In this document: one piece after another, positions 47,085-57,949 of the stretch
Layout of the letters: the number at the start of each line of letters is the position of its first letter
Numbering within the stretch: position 1 is the stretch's first letter
Source of the DNA: Populus alba
Taxonomy: Eukaryota > Streptophyta > Magnoliopsida > Malpighiales > Salicaceae
DNA: 64,000 nt
Assembly (NCBI RefSeq): GCF_005239225.2
Contig: NC_133294.1
Coordinates: 15,141,631 to 15,205,630 of the forward strand
Reading direction: 5' to 3'
Made by a program: the position numbers and the translations under genes
Notes under the pieces: model-generated
Seen by the model: only the letters and a program-made list of their open reading frames with translations
Told to the model about the DNA's origin: nothing
Database searches by the model: none

Positions 47085-47270
47085 AAATTTTCAAAATAAT
47101 TACCAAAAGAATATTTTTCATCGATAATTATCAACATAATCACCAATAGAATAAGAATAATTAAAAAATCTAGAAATATTGTATCGGTGATTCCTTCAAT
47201 AAGATGACATGTCAACATTTACCGATGAACTTGTCGATGGTAATGTTTCATCGCAATATTCTATAAAAAA
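47085..47270. mobile_element. CACTA-type relic fragment
   Basis: TTTTTCATCGATAATTATC, TATCGGTGATT, GACATGTCAACATTTACCGATG and GTCGATGGTAATG are decayed forms of the ACCGACGG subterminal repeats of the 37591-39140 element; ACATGTCAACATTTACC parallels ACGTGTCAGTTTTTACC there. No ends found. Confidence 0.5.
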
Positions 47271-47279
47271 ATTTTATTT

Positions 47280-50200
47280 ACAAATTTAAAATTGTTATAA
47301 CTGACGTCAGCCCCATCCCTTTTCTCTCTCTTTTTTTTTTCCTTCCTCTTTCTCTTTAATTTCAATTCAAAACAAAGGCCTCTCTCCCATATTTTGCCAC
47401 AAATATAGTCCCCACCATCACAAATTCAGACACCAAACAATTTTTAGTGTCAACACCATTGTCTTGGTATAATTTTGTTTTTCCCAGTTCAAAGATTTTT
47501 TTTGCTTTTGGATATTTGACACCAGTCAAAAATTAGGTTATGTCAACCTTGGTTGTGTTAAGTAACCTTGCTTCCTTGAATCCTTTTTTTATTTTTATTT
47601 TTTTGTATATGCTTATAAAAATAAACATTTGCATAAAGACAACCAATAAAATTATTAAGGAGAAACATATTTCTTCAATCTAAACTATAATTTCTTATTA
47701 ATTCATCTATTTATTATTTTAACAAACACGTGTGGTTTTTTTTAACTATAAGCACTATTTTTCAAATAAAAATATACCATGTTCTCAACAACTAAGTTCT
47801 TTTTGATAAATATCAAAATAATTTTTATATATATCTTATATATGATTACAAGAAAAAACTTTTAGTAAAATATTACAAAATCACCTTGAAAGTCTAATTA
47901 AAAAACTTAAAGAAAAGAAACTTTATTTTTGTTGAATATTCATGAGTTTTGTTTTTTTTTTTTTTGTTTTTTTTTTTTTTGCAATGTCAGTTACATAATA
48001 ATTAAAAAATTTGTTATCATTCTCACAAAACCCATAGTATTATTTAAAAATCATGATAAAATTGAAAAATAACTTAAATTTATATTAATCATTTTTTATT
48101 GTGCGTTTCAATAATAATAATAATAATAACTTGAAAACAAAATACAACGGACTAGACTCCTAGTCCAAAGAGAAGTGGTATGCATATTTAGCCCAATGAA
48201 AAAAGCCCAACATGTGTGGCTAGGTGTGCTTGTTCCTTTCTCTTGTTTTTTTTTTTTTAAAAGACATACCAACATAATATTTTCTTTTTATTTTATTTTT
48301 AATCATACAAGCAATGCGTTACTTGCAAGCCTAGTTTTTAGTGGCTAGAGAGGTTATCATAAATTCAAAATCTACTTTTTGGATCTGAAGATCAAAATTT
48401 TTAACCTATTTGGACCTAAAGAACTTAACAAACACCCTAATTTTAATAAATTAGTTTATCAACTCAAAAAACCTCTAATTGGTTTAAAACTAAAAAATTG
48501 AATAAAAAATAATCTTCCTCAACCCAATTTATTTTTTCTAGTAATATGAAAACTTAAAAACACTTAAATGGCACTTCTCTTGTCAAGAGAAACATGTTGA
48601 AACCAAATCTGATTTTTTTTTTTTTTTTTTTTGTCATGGAATCTCACTAACCAATTATTTTCTTTCTCTTTCATTGTTTTGGGTCAATCTCTCTTTCCTC
48701 TTTAAAATCTAAAAACTTATCATTTTCCTCCTTTCACTATTTTTGGTTAGTCTCTTTTTTCTCTTTCAAATATAAAGACTTAAAATATGAACAAAATAAC
48801 GTTTAGGACCAAAACATTACATTGTCAAACTAAGGGGTTATAAATCAAATTTCTAAAAATCTTTAGGCAAAATTATGTAAGAAGGCATGTTTTTTAACAT
48901 AATTTCTCCTTGTTAAATTTGATCTGAATTTGTTTTTTTTTTTTTTTAAATCAAGTGTAAACTTAATGTTGGATTCTCTTTTAACACTAAAATATCTTCA
49001 TTGAAAATACATCAAAATAAATCATGAATTACAATTCAATACAAAATGCAAGGAAGAAACATAATCTACAGTGTCTCCTCAAACACAATTAAAATAGTTT
49101 TTTTTTTAATTTTAATTTTAATTTTAATGCCCAAGAGTTAGCCTACTGTTACATTACTAATAAGGTATGCTGAAAGTGTTCTGTCCTCCACACACAGCTC
49201 TAATCAGCAGCCTCCACCAACTTCCATGTGGAAAAGAACATCTAACATCAATCACCAAGCATCGGTGGATTTCGATATCATCTCAGATATCAGTTAAGGC
49301 GTCTCTTCTTAACTATTAAACCAAAGTGGCTTCTTTCTTTCTCCTTATCTGTTGAATTTTATGTATGTCGTAGAATCCAGAAGTGAAACTTACGGAAAGT
49401 GTAAGAGTTCCAAATGCAAAAGAAATGCATCTTGGCAAACATGTATTCCCTTCATTTGCACTAGATTTTGTATTTTTGGACAGGATACAGGAATCTGTTT
49501 CTCTTTTTGGTAAGTCGAGTCCATATAGTAGGAAAATCGTACTTGTTCATATGTTTTGGCGATACCAAATGGAGAAAACTTCAAAAGCTTCAGCTAACCA
49601 AAGATATGAACTATTTTGACATTTGACAACGCTTACACGTGCACATGATCTTTCCTTCCCTTTGAAATATAAAAAACGTTTCCATGATCACAGAATCAAA
49701 CTTCCCATTTTGATCTCATACTTTTGTCTTTTGTCCTGTGACTGGGTTTTGAAGACTACGACCTGTATACACACATAAACGACTTGTTACATTGCATTTG
49801 GCTGGGAATTTAACCTCTGCCACTCAATCGTTTACCATAACAGGTTTCTAATATCAGTCATCAGAATAACACCAAAAGACAAAGATATTATAAGCATATG
49901 TATGTGTACCTTGTTGGGGAAAAATCAAAATCAAAATTCAACACGTACGTATTTTTTTAGCAAAAAGCTAAATTAAATGAACCAGTTTACAGATAGTCAA
50001 GTATATATCGTAAGATACGATTGTAATTCTAGATAATTGAGCAAGATTCATGCACAAGGCTTTTCTTCCCTTGGAATATCCCTGTACTCGTTTTGCTATT
50101 TTAAGCCTCGAGAACAACGAGCAATTATAAAAGCCAGCTATTCTTTAATTTGGATTTAAGCAGGTAATCAAGGAGAGGTCTCACAGAACACAATGGCTGT

Positions 50201-52187
50201 AGTGACATCACCAGTTTCTTTGTCTATTGATGCTTTTATTGCAATCCCAAAAGCATTTGTACTATGACAAGCAATCAACGGGGACAGAATCACCACATGC
50301 AAGAACGCAAGCTACTTGCATGATGGCGTATAGGTTATAGGATAATGCCATATAAAAGCAAGCACTCAACTTTTGGAGAAATGAAATCAATTGAAATGAT
50401 CAGAGATTGTGAGTATGATGTGTACAGGCCTCTAGTTAAGTGTTTCTTATTGAAAGTTGTCACTAAAATCATGGAAGGCCTGTAAAGTGGGATGAATGAA
50501 GATCTCTTACATAGATCAAATCCAGACATATAGCTCAAGGCTCCTGTACATGTTCTTTTTACGTGGCCATCTCAGAAACGCAAGCCCTTATGGCCTCCTT
50601 TGGTTTTGTGAGACTGATGTTTATGTAGGTGGTCAAGATTGATTAGCGAGTGGCTTGGAGCTCAAATAAATGAAACTTAAGTTTTTCTGAATTTTGTGCA
50701 CTCTGCCAAAATGAGTAGCGAGATATCCATCGCATGTAAAAGCGTCATGAAATTGTCACTTGTTCGAATCTGCTAAAGTAGAGGGAATTAGGCCTTTCCC
50801 ATGGCGTAAATCAAGGAGACTTGCCTCAAGCCTCATGATTAAGCTTTGTTTGGTATCCAAAGAAATATTCCCATGGAAAATATTGAAGCCACGACGGAAA
50901 AAAAGAAAAGGATGTCTGCCAAAAACGTTGAACCACATCTTAATAGACGTAGAAAATGCTATAATACAAACCTAATAAAGATCGAAAATGCTTGTCAAAA
51001 GGCTCATTCAAATCTAAAGTTAAGGGATCTTATCATGCATGAGAAGCAATTAATATCAGCCACATCCAGTGCAAAGATATCAACAAGCTGTATCAATTTA
51101 TGAGAATTCCGAAGCATTTTGACAGTAATTTCCTTCAAAACAAGCCACCACGAGCTTCGAATTGGTAATAGTAAATGTTAAAATGTTTTTATTTTGTTAA
51201 AAATGAAAGAATCGAACTCGAGACTTTTTTGAACTACAATATTAATAGATACAATGCATTTTATTTATGCTTCTTGAGTGTTGCAAAAATATGATTGAAC
51301 AAGGGTGTGTGTGTATCGCAATAATTAAGATTCAATAAAAGTTCTTGTATTGCAGTGTACATATCCCCTTATTTTTACGAGATATCTTATCTTTTTGTTC
51401 TATCCATTTTAACTTAAAATTAAAGATTAACTTGATGGATAAAGTTTTATAAATATTTTACAATAATTTATTAACTCATATATATATATAAGGGATGGTA
51501 ACAGGTCGGGTGGGTTTTTCTACGCACCCAAACCCTCACACAACAATCACTAGATGAATTGTTTTTTTTTAATTATTTTGAGAATTTATTTAAATTTTTT
51601 ATAGCTTCTCACAAAATCACATCTCGATTGTCATATATACCCGACTACTAATTTTATTTTTCTTCTGCCACATTTAAAAATTATAACTTTATGTGCATTA
51701 AAAATATATATAATTACATATTAATAATCTATACTAAGTAGTAAATCATTGATGATCATTACAATTATTTGTATGAATCATTAATTTAAGATATGTTTTA
51801 TATTCGGATATGTTTTATATTCGGATATCATGTATATAATGTTGAATTATGGACTTATTATTTTTTTTAATTACCTTACATCATGTATTTCAAAAAAGAA
51901 TACATCAACTACCTAACTTGCATTACAAAATATACCATATAAAATACTAATGGATTCCAACACACTAATTTTACATGTTCTTATTTAATATTATCATCAT
52001 TATATCACCATCATTTCATTGTTGTTGTTGTTCTATAAAATAGAATTATAAACTTAAATTGATTTTTATAAGGTTTTATAAATAACAATGTAATAATTAT
52101 TATATGTACATTTAAGAAATAAAGAAAACAATTTGTGTTATTCATTAAATAATTTTAGTTTACAAGTGAGTTGGATTATTATTATGG

Positions 52188-52218
<31 letters not shown>

Positions 52219-52574
52219 GTTGTTCGTTGTTCGTTCGTTCGTAAATTTAATAAAGTGGTGGGACTCCTCAATCATAAAGACAAATGAGTTTAGTGGAGGC
52301 ATGGAGAAATTTGGGTATGAAATTGCCATATTTTACTGCTATAATCTCTCCAAGTAGAAAGTTATTAAGGCTTGAAATTGGTGCTTTGTCATAGGGTACT
52401 GATATCAGCTAAGAATTGCCATGTTCAATTTAATAACAAATTACACAGGTTTGTGTTAGTTTTATGGCTTGCCATTTTATTTGTTTGCTCCACAAAAAGC
52501 TCTATATATGTCTTTATAACTAAATGTCTTTTTAATTTCTCCTCCATTAAACATTTCAATCTCTTTGTTTTGCA
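47280..52574. other. Long intergenic stretch, no supported gene
   Basis: AT-rich DNA with several T- and A-runs, an (ATA)n run near 48111-48128, a (TTA)n run near 52190-52217 followed by CGTTGTTCGTTGTTCGTTCGTTCG. Between 49150 and 51110 the DNA is less AT-rich and has short frames on both strands (49383-49619, 50335-50538, 50756-51103), none with a domain I recognise. Confidence 0.4.
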
Positions 52575-53035
52575 ATGATGGAAAACAAGGCTGCTAGAGC
52601 AGCTTTTGATACAGTTAGTGTTGATTATAGTACAACTTTCTTTGATATTGCAGAAGTTTATGAATCTGTGGTGAGAAATGGATATTATTTTTATTTTCAT
52701 CTCACAAAACAACAACAGAAAACTTAAAGGCATCACTGTGTATTTGGAAGTTGTCTTCTGGTGCTGTAAATTCTGAAACTCTTCTAGGAATGTGCACTGT
52801 TGAAATTGAGTTGCGATGTCCATCTGCTATAACATCAGTACTGTCATTATTCATTGGCTGCTTAAACATTTATCAAGGAAAAAGATCATGGAGTGGAGGT
52901 GCTTGTTGCAACCATATATGCAGTATTGCCATGCATGAAGGCTAGGTCGCAAAAGTGTTCTAACTGCCTTTAAAGATTCCCTCAATCACCATGAACTTTC
53001 TTCAATAAAGCTATATCAACTCCATTGCCTTTAAG
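52575..53035 (+). pseudogene. Aldo-keto reductase fragment, broken (At1g06690-like)
   Basis: Three exon-like pieces read as one aldo-keto reductase segment: MENKAARAAF to TTFFDIAEVY (52578-52670), SSGAVNSETLLG (52751-52787) and EKDHGVEVLVAT to LPCMKARSQ (from about 52877), followed after a one-base frameshift by VLTAFKDSLNHHELSS and KLYQLH. These match the chloroplast aldo-keto reductase family that includes Arabidopsis At1g06690. The active-site Asp and Tyr of FFDIAEVY are kept. The gaps look like unspliced introns (GTGAGA donor at 52671, AAG acceptor at 52750), so it came from genomic DNA and not from an mRNA copy. Roughly 110 of some 370 residues remain, without the NADPH-binding C-terminal half. 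The frameshift and missing parts make it a pseudogene. Confidence 0.75.
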
Positions 53036-53799
53036 TTACACCATTATTTCACTGAGAACTTGACTTTAATTATGCTTTGCAATCATATGTTTACTGTATT
53101 TCCTTCTCAGTATTTTCTTGCCTTCTTTTTCAAAAAAAATTCTGAAAATTGCTTGCTTAATAAAGGGTTTTTCTCTATAAGGCGGAAAAGGTAGAGTTTC
53201 TTGCAAAGTTACTGCTGCATTTCCTTTCATTTTTATTCTGCATGCTCGAGCATGGTCTCCTAAGTGAAGTTGATTTTCAAGTTGTTGACATAAGGTTCTA
53301 AATAGAACCCTTGAGATGATACTTCATTATTGGATTTAAAAAAAAAAAAAAAGCAGAAAATGTCAGTCAATCCACTTTGACTTACTTTCTTGACTGCAAA
53401 TCTTTGTACTTTTTATTATAAATTGCTGTTAGGGCAACATTGCTCGGCTCAGTCATATTTCTCTTTTTCCATCTTTTATTGATTGAGTGATGTTATTTGC
53501 CCCGCAACGAAGAGTATACATCTTATAGGAAAACATTAACAAAAATATAAAACGCGCATTGTGTATCTATTATACTCAGTTTATTACTATGCTGATATAC
53601 AGCGGTGAAATTACCTCTTGTTTTTTAAAGAAAAAATAAATGAGGTGCCCTAGGGTAATTTGATAATTATTAAAATATTGTTTGGGATGTAAATATCTTT
53701 TTTTTAAGTAAAATATCTAAATTACCACAGTTAAAAAAAATTAAATTTGTTGACCGGAGGTATTTATGTCTAAATCCCCTAAAATTACGGTTAATCCTT
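53036..53799. other. Intergenic stretch after the aldo-keto reductase fragment
   Basis: No further reductase sequence or other gene was seen. Confidence 0.4.
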
Positions 53800-54340
53800 T
53801 TTACTGTTGATATTTCAACTTTAATCCTTATTGTTTTAATTTTTTTTTTTTCTTAATTCTTTTGTAAAAGTTTTATTTATTTTTAATTTAGTCCTTCAAT
53901 TTTAATTTGTTATATAGTTTTTTTTTTTCTAATTTGAACCTTATTCTTTTAATTTTTTATTTTTTTCCATGATCTTTCTTTGTAAAAATTTTATTGGTTC
54001 TCAATTTCATCATTCAATCCAAGTTTAAGGTTTTTTTACTTTTTTTTTTTAAATTTGGTCTTCATTCTTTTGATTTTTTTTATTTTTGTTAAAATTTTGT
54101 TTTCAATTTAACCCTCTAATAAAAAATTTATAGCTACCCTCTAATTTAATTTTTATTTCACCTTTATTTTTTAATTACTATTTTTTTTAGATCCTTTTAT
54201 ACGATTGATTTTTTTTTCTCAGTTCTATCCTTCAGTGTTTGATTTGCTAAAGATTAGATTTTATGATTTTTTTTTCATATTGGTGCTTTTGATCTAATGA
54301 TTCATGTCATTAGTTTGACATGTGTCGGTCTATTTTTTAA
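53800..54340 (+). repeat. T-rich dispersed repeat, family A, copy 2
   Basis: Same block order as 9380-9965: AATTTAGTCCTTCAATTTTAA, CTTATTCTTTTAATTTTT, CTCTAATTTAATTTTTATTT, TTTAGATCCTTTTATACG and GATTGATTTTTTTTTCTC. It continues into GATTTGCTAAAGATTAGATT, which recalls the anchors of the 31 and 43 kb arrays. Confidence 0.6.
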
Positions 54341-54344
54341 AAAC

Positions 54345-54640
54345 ATAAGGGCCCATAGGCGCGGGCTCCCTTATTTTTTTAATTTATATCTAGATTTAAA
54401 CCCTTTTCTCTTTTTTTTTTTTTTATTTGGTTATTTAGCTTTGTTTTAACAATGATTGTTTTTTTTATTATGTATTTATTTAGTTTTTAAAGAGATTATT
54501 TTAATTCATCTATTTTTTTTTACATTAAATTCTTTTTAAAAATGAAAAAGATTTTTTTTTTAAATATAATATTTCTAATTTAAATTTTTCTATCATTTAA
54601 TTTTTCTAACTTTATGATTCTTTTTATTTATTGATACGGG
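54345..54640 (+). repeat. Dispersed repeat, family B, copy 2
   Basis: Shares GGTTATTTAGCTTTGTTTT, TTATGTATTTATTTAGTTTTT and GATTATTTTAATTCATCTAT with 40750-41110. It begins with GCCCATAGGCGCGGGC and follows family A directly. Confidence 0.5.
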
Positions 54641-54959
54641 TAATTCACGGTTAGAAATGTTCATAAACTTTGTGATCTACATTCAGGATTAAAAACCTTC
54701 ACAAAGTCAATTGGGACAGTATTCAAATTTGAAGGAGTTGATTGAGACAAAACAAAGTGCAACTCCAAAGGTGGATCCAATGAACCAGTCATATATGATC
54801 ATCGTAGCCGAGCTCTATATATCCACTTGTAGCCTTTTTTTTTTTTCTTCGTGATAAGAAAGAGCATTTTATGAGTCACGCGATGTACCTCAAGGTCCCA
54901 TGCATGTTGATTACTCTGGTTGGTGTGAATTAAATTAAAGATCATGGAGTACAGGAGGA

Positions 54960-55460
54960 CCAATAAAGAGGGTTGTTAGGTTACAGTCTAGCCATAGAAG
55001 CCATGACCACCGTAGACTCCACCCACCCTCCTCTCCTTGCCACCGATCCCAAGTGTGGGAAGAGAAGGGGAGTTCAGGCTAACAAGGACGGCGGGAGATG
55101 TGAAAGGGCTGGTGTTTTTCCTGCGGATAAGAAACAGACTTACAGGAAGTGACATCCATTTAATGGGTCCCGTTGGTCTATCATGCAAGAAGCATTGGAC
55201 CCCACTGAGCTGCTGTTTCCGCCATGAACATTTTCTTGCCACGCCCGACGGTGACGAGGGGTGTGGATGGTATCAAGATTCGATCTTTTGTGTCCATTGC
55301 TGGGTTGCTGGTCAAAGGGCTGAAGCCCCATGGACCTCTCATCTTCCACCATTGTTTTCTACTTGTTCCCACTCTTTCCATGGTATTATTATTCGTAACA
55401 AGAACACAAAAAGAGAGAGAAGCCCACCTTTTTTTCTCACTTTTTAATTGTCTTTATATT
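54960..55460. other. Less AT-rich stretch with overlapping frames, unresolved
   Basis: Frames of 136 codons (plus, 55037-55447), 84 codons (minus, 54988-55242) and a 49-codon frame from ATG 55003 overlap here. The base composition is much richer in G and C than the flanks, as in coding DNA or transcribed leaders, but no domain is recognisable and the three readings compete. It may be a gene remnant, a non-coding RNA or an exon of an unseen gene. It lies 1.2 kb before the second NAC gene. Confidence 0.3.
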
Positions 55461-56067
55461 TGTGTACAATAAATAGACATTGAGAGCATATGTAAAAGAC
55501 ACTTTCCACTCCCTTCGAGAAATTTAGCGTCTTATAGATCATTGGGTCCCTTTTTTTATTTTGTAAAAGAAATGAAGCACTGAATTTTGATGCAAATATT
55601 TATGGACCAATAAAGTATGATATATATATATATCATCCAACTAATTCTAATCTTGGACCATTGAAATAGATAATGTTTTTTTAAAAAAATAATATATAAA
55701 TTTGTGAATGACCGGTTATCATAAAATTTAAGCTCTGGGCTTGTAGAAATTTTGTATCATATGCTTATACTAATATAACAATAAATTAATAATATCCTCA
55801 AATTAATTTACACCATTCTTTATCAATTAGAATAATGATTTAATTAAGTTTTGATTTTGCTCATCAATTTGGACCAAAACCAAAGCAAAAGAATTAATTA
55901 AGTGGAGACTGAAAGGCATCTATAGTCTAACTAGCTAGTACCCTAGTCTAAGAGATTGGCTTTAAAAGAGGGGGAGGACCGGGGGACCCTTAAATTGGAG
56001 GGATTAAACCAAAAGCATGACATCTTAAGCATGTAAAAGCTTCGGTTTGTGCCATGACTTTAGGATT

Positions 56068-56391
56068 ACACGTGTCTTTCTATCAATGGCTCTGTTCCTA
56101 GTTTGTGTCGCGATCAGCTGCCCATCACCCCTGCATCACTCTCTTCTAACCGTTTATTTCCACTGATGGGCTGTACTTTTTTTTAGTTTTTTTAAATTAT
56201 TTTGATGCCTTAATGTTAAAACAAATAAATTTTTAAAAATAAAAAAATATTATTATAAGATATTTTTAAATAAAATAAAGACCTGTGTATGCTTTTGTCA
56301 ACATATGCATGAATTTAGCTGAGACAAAATGGGTGATTAGGTAATCACAATAGTAAAATTACTAATCAACCCTTCAAGTCTATTACGTGTC
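56068..56391 (+). promoter_or_regulatory. Two ACGTGTC motifs before the NARS1-group NAC gene
   Basis: ACACGTGTC at 56068-56076 (with CACGTG at 56069-56074) and ACGTGTC at 56385-56391 lie 550 and 230 bases before the ATG. They are the same ABRE form seen upstream of the other NAC gene. Confidence 0.5.
56170..56290. repeat. AT-rich MITE-like fragment in the NAC promoter
   Basis: Contains AAATTATTTTGATGCC, TTAAAACAAATAAATTTT and ATATTATTATAAGATATTTT in the order seen in the other AT-rich elements. Short and diverged. Confidence 0.35.
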
Positions 56392-56482
56392 AGATCATAA
56401 TCCGTGGTTAAGATAAAGTCCCTTTGGTTTTTAATTCTTGCCCTAAATACCCATCAGATGTGGTAACTCCCACTTCTGTCCT

Positions 56483-56489
56483 TATAAAA
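56483..56489 (+). promoter_or_regulatory. TATA box of the NARS1-group NAC gene
   Basis: TATAAAA, 128 bases before the ATG at 56617, implies a start near 56515. Confidence 0.65.
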
Positions 56490-56616
56490 GAAGGATCATG
56501 CCACCTCAATGCAACATTTGAACCACCTCTCTAAATTGTAGCATGTTCTCTGATAATAAACCCTCTAAATCATCTCAGGACTCCTCAATTTCTCAAATCC
56601 ACCACTCCAGCAATTA

Positions 56617-56876
56617 ATGGAGAGCACTGATTCATCCACAGGAGGTGCCGGAGGCGGCGGCTCTCAACAACCAAACCTTCCACCAGGGTTCCGGTTCCAC
56701 CCCACAGATGAAGAGCTAGTTGTTCACTACCTCAAGAAAAAGACCACTTCTGCTCCTCTCCCTGTGGCGATTATTGCAGAAGTTGATCTTTACAAGTTTG
56801 ATCCATGGGAGTTACCAGGTTACATCCAAATTAATTTGCTAACTTGGAAATCCGATTCTTATTACTTATTGTGTAC

Positions 56877-56913
<37 letters not shown>

Positions 56914-57949
56914 CTAATAAATGGTGGGTTCAACTTTTGTTCAGCTAAGGCCACGTTTGGTGAACAAGAATGGTACTTTTTCAGTCCGAGGGACCGGAAG
57001 TACCCTAATGGAACTAGGCCAAACAGGGCAGCAACTTCAGGGTATTGGAAGGCTACGGGAACTGATAAGCCAATATTAACTTTAGGTGGTACACAGAAAG
57101 TTGGGGTAAAAAAAGCCCTGGTCTTCTATGGAGGCAAGCCTCCTAAAGGGATCAAAACCAATTGGATCATGCACGAATACCGGTTAGCTGATAACAAAGT
57201 CAAAAACAAGCCACCAGGATGTGACTTGGGAAACAAGAAAAACTCCTTGAGGGTAATTAGTGATCACTTTCTACCGAGTTTTTTATTGCATATGTATTGT
57301 CTTTTCACTTTGGATACTTTTCGAAAACACTGTAAGACTAATGGTGATTACTGTTTTTTGTTTGTTTGTTTGTTTCTACCTTTCGTTGTAGCTTGATGAT
57401 TGGGTGTTATGTCGAATATACAAGAAAAACAACACACATAGACCAATAGATCACGATAAAGATGATTCTATGGATGATATTCTTGGATCAATACCACCTT
57501 CGATACTGGTTGGTAACCATCAGAATGGAACACTTCATCTTGCTAAAGGCACAAACTTTGAGACATTGCTTGACAATGACCATAATTTATTCGAAGGAAT
57601 AATAAGCAGCAATGATGGCATCAGAAGCAGCAGTTCTATGTCTCACGTCGCTTCTCCAGTATCCAAGCCAGATCACCTACCTAGGCTTCCACTCAAAAGA
57701 ACACTCCCATCACTGTATTGGACCGACGAGGACCTGGCTGTCCCTTCATCATGTAAGAGATTTCAAGGGGATATTAATGGAGATGAAAGTGTTGTGGCGA
57801 ATGAAGGGAATAGTTCCATAGTTGCTCTTCTCAGTCAACTTCCACATACATCTCAATTGCACCAACAGACAATACTGGGGTCTATGGGAAATGGAATTTT
57901 TAGGCCACCATATCAAATTCCAGGCATGAACTGGTACTCATTAAACTAA
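56617..57949 (+). CDS. NAC056: NAC transcription factor, ANAC056/NARS1 group
   Basis: Three exons (56617-56818, 56945-57252, 57392-57949) encode 355 residues. The NAC domain covers about residues 20-182: [81 protein letters not shown] and [14 protein letters not shown]. The start MESTDSS, the spacer [15 protein letters not shown] and the end PGMNWYSLN match ANAC056 (NARS1) and ANAC018 (NARS2) of Arabidopsis, nuclear factors that act in seed coat and embryo development; related NAM-B1 proteins drive leaf senescence. A Gly run (residues 9-15) precedes the domain. Introns (126 and 139 bases) are GT/AG at the usual NAC positions; intron 1 contains a (TA)n microsatellite. The tail is the activation region by analogy. 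The exact orthologue among the three Arabidopsis members is not settled by eye. Confidence 0.93.
56880..56908 (+). repeat. (AT)n microsatellite in intron 1 of the NARS1-group NAC gene
   Basis: About 14 AT units, 36 bases before the acceptor. Confidence 0.92.

Noticed and set aside
49383..49619. 78-codon frame with an overlapping antisense frame
   Set aside because: Neither reading resembles a known protein, and no gene signals were found nearby.
50756..51103. Three overlapping 60-85-codon frames
   Set aside because: Competing frames in one stretch with no domain in any.
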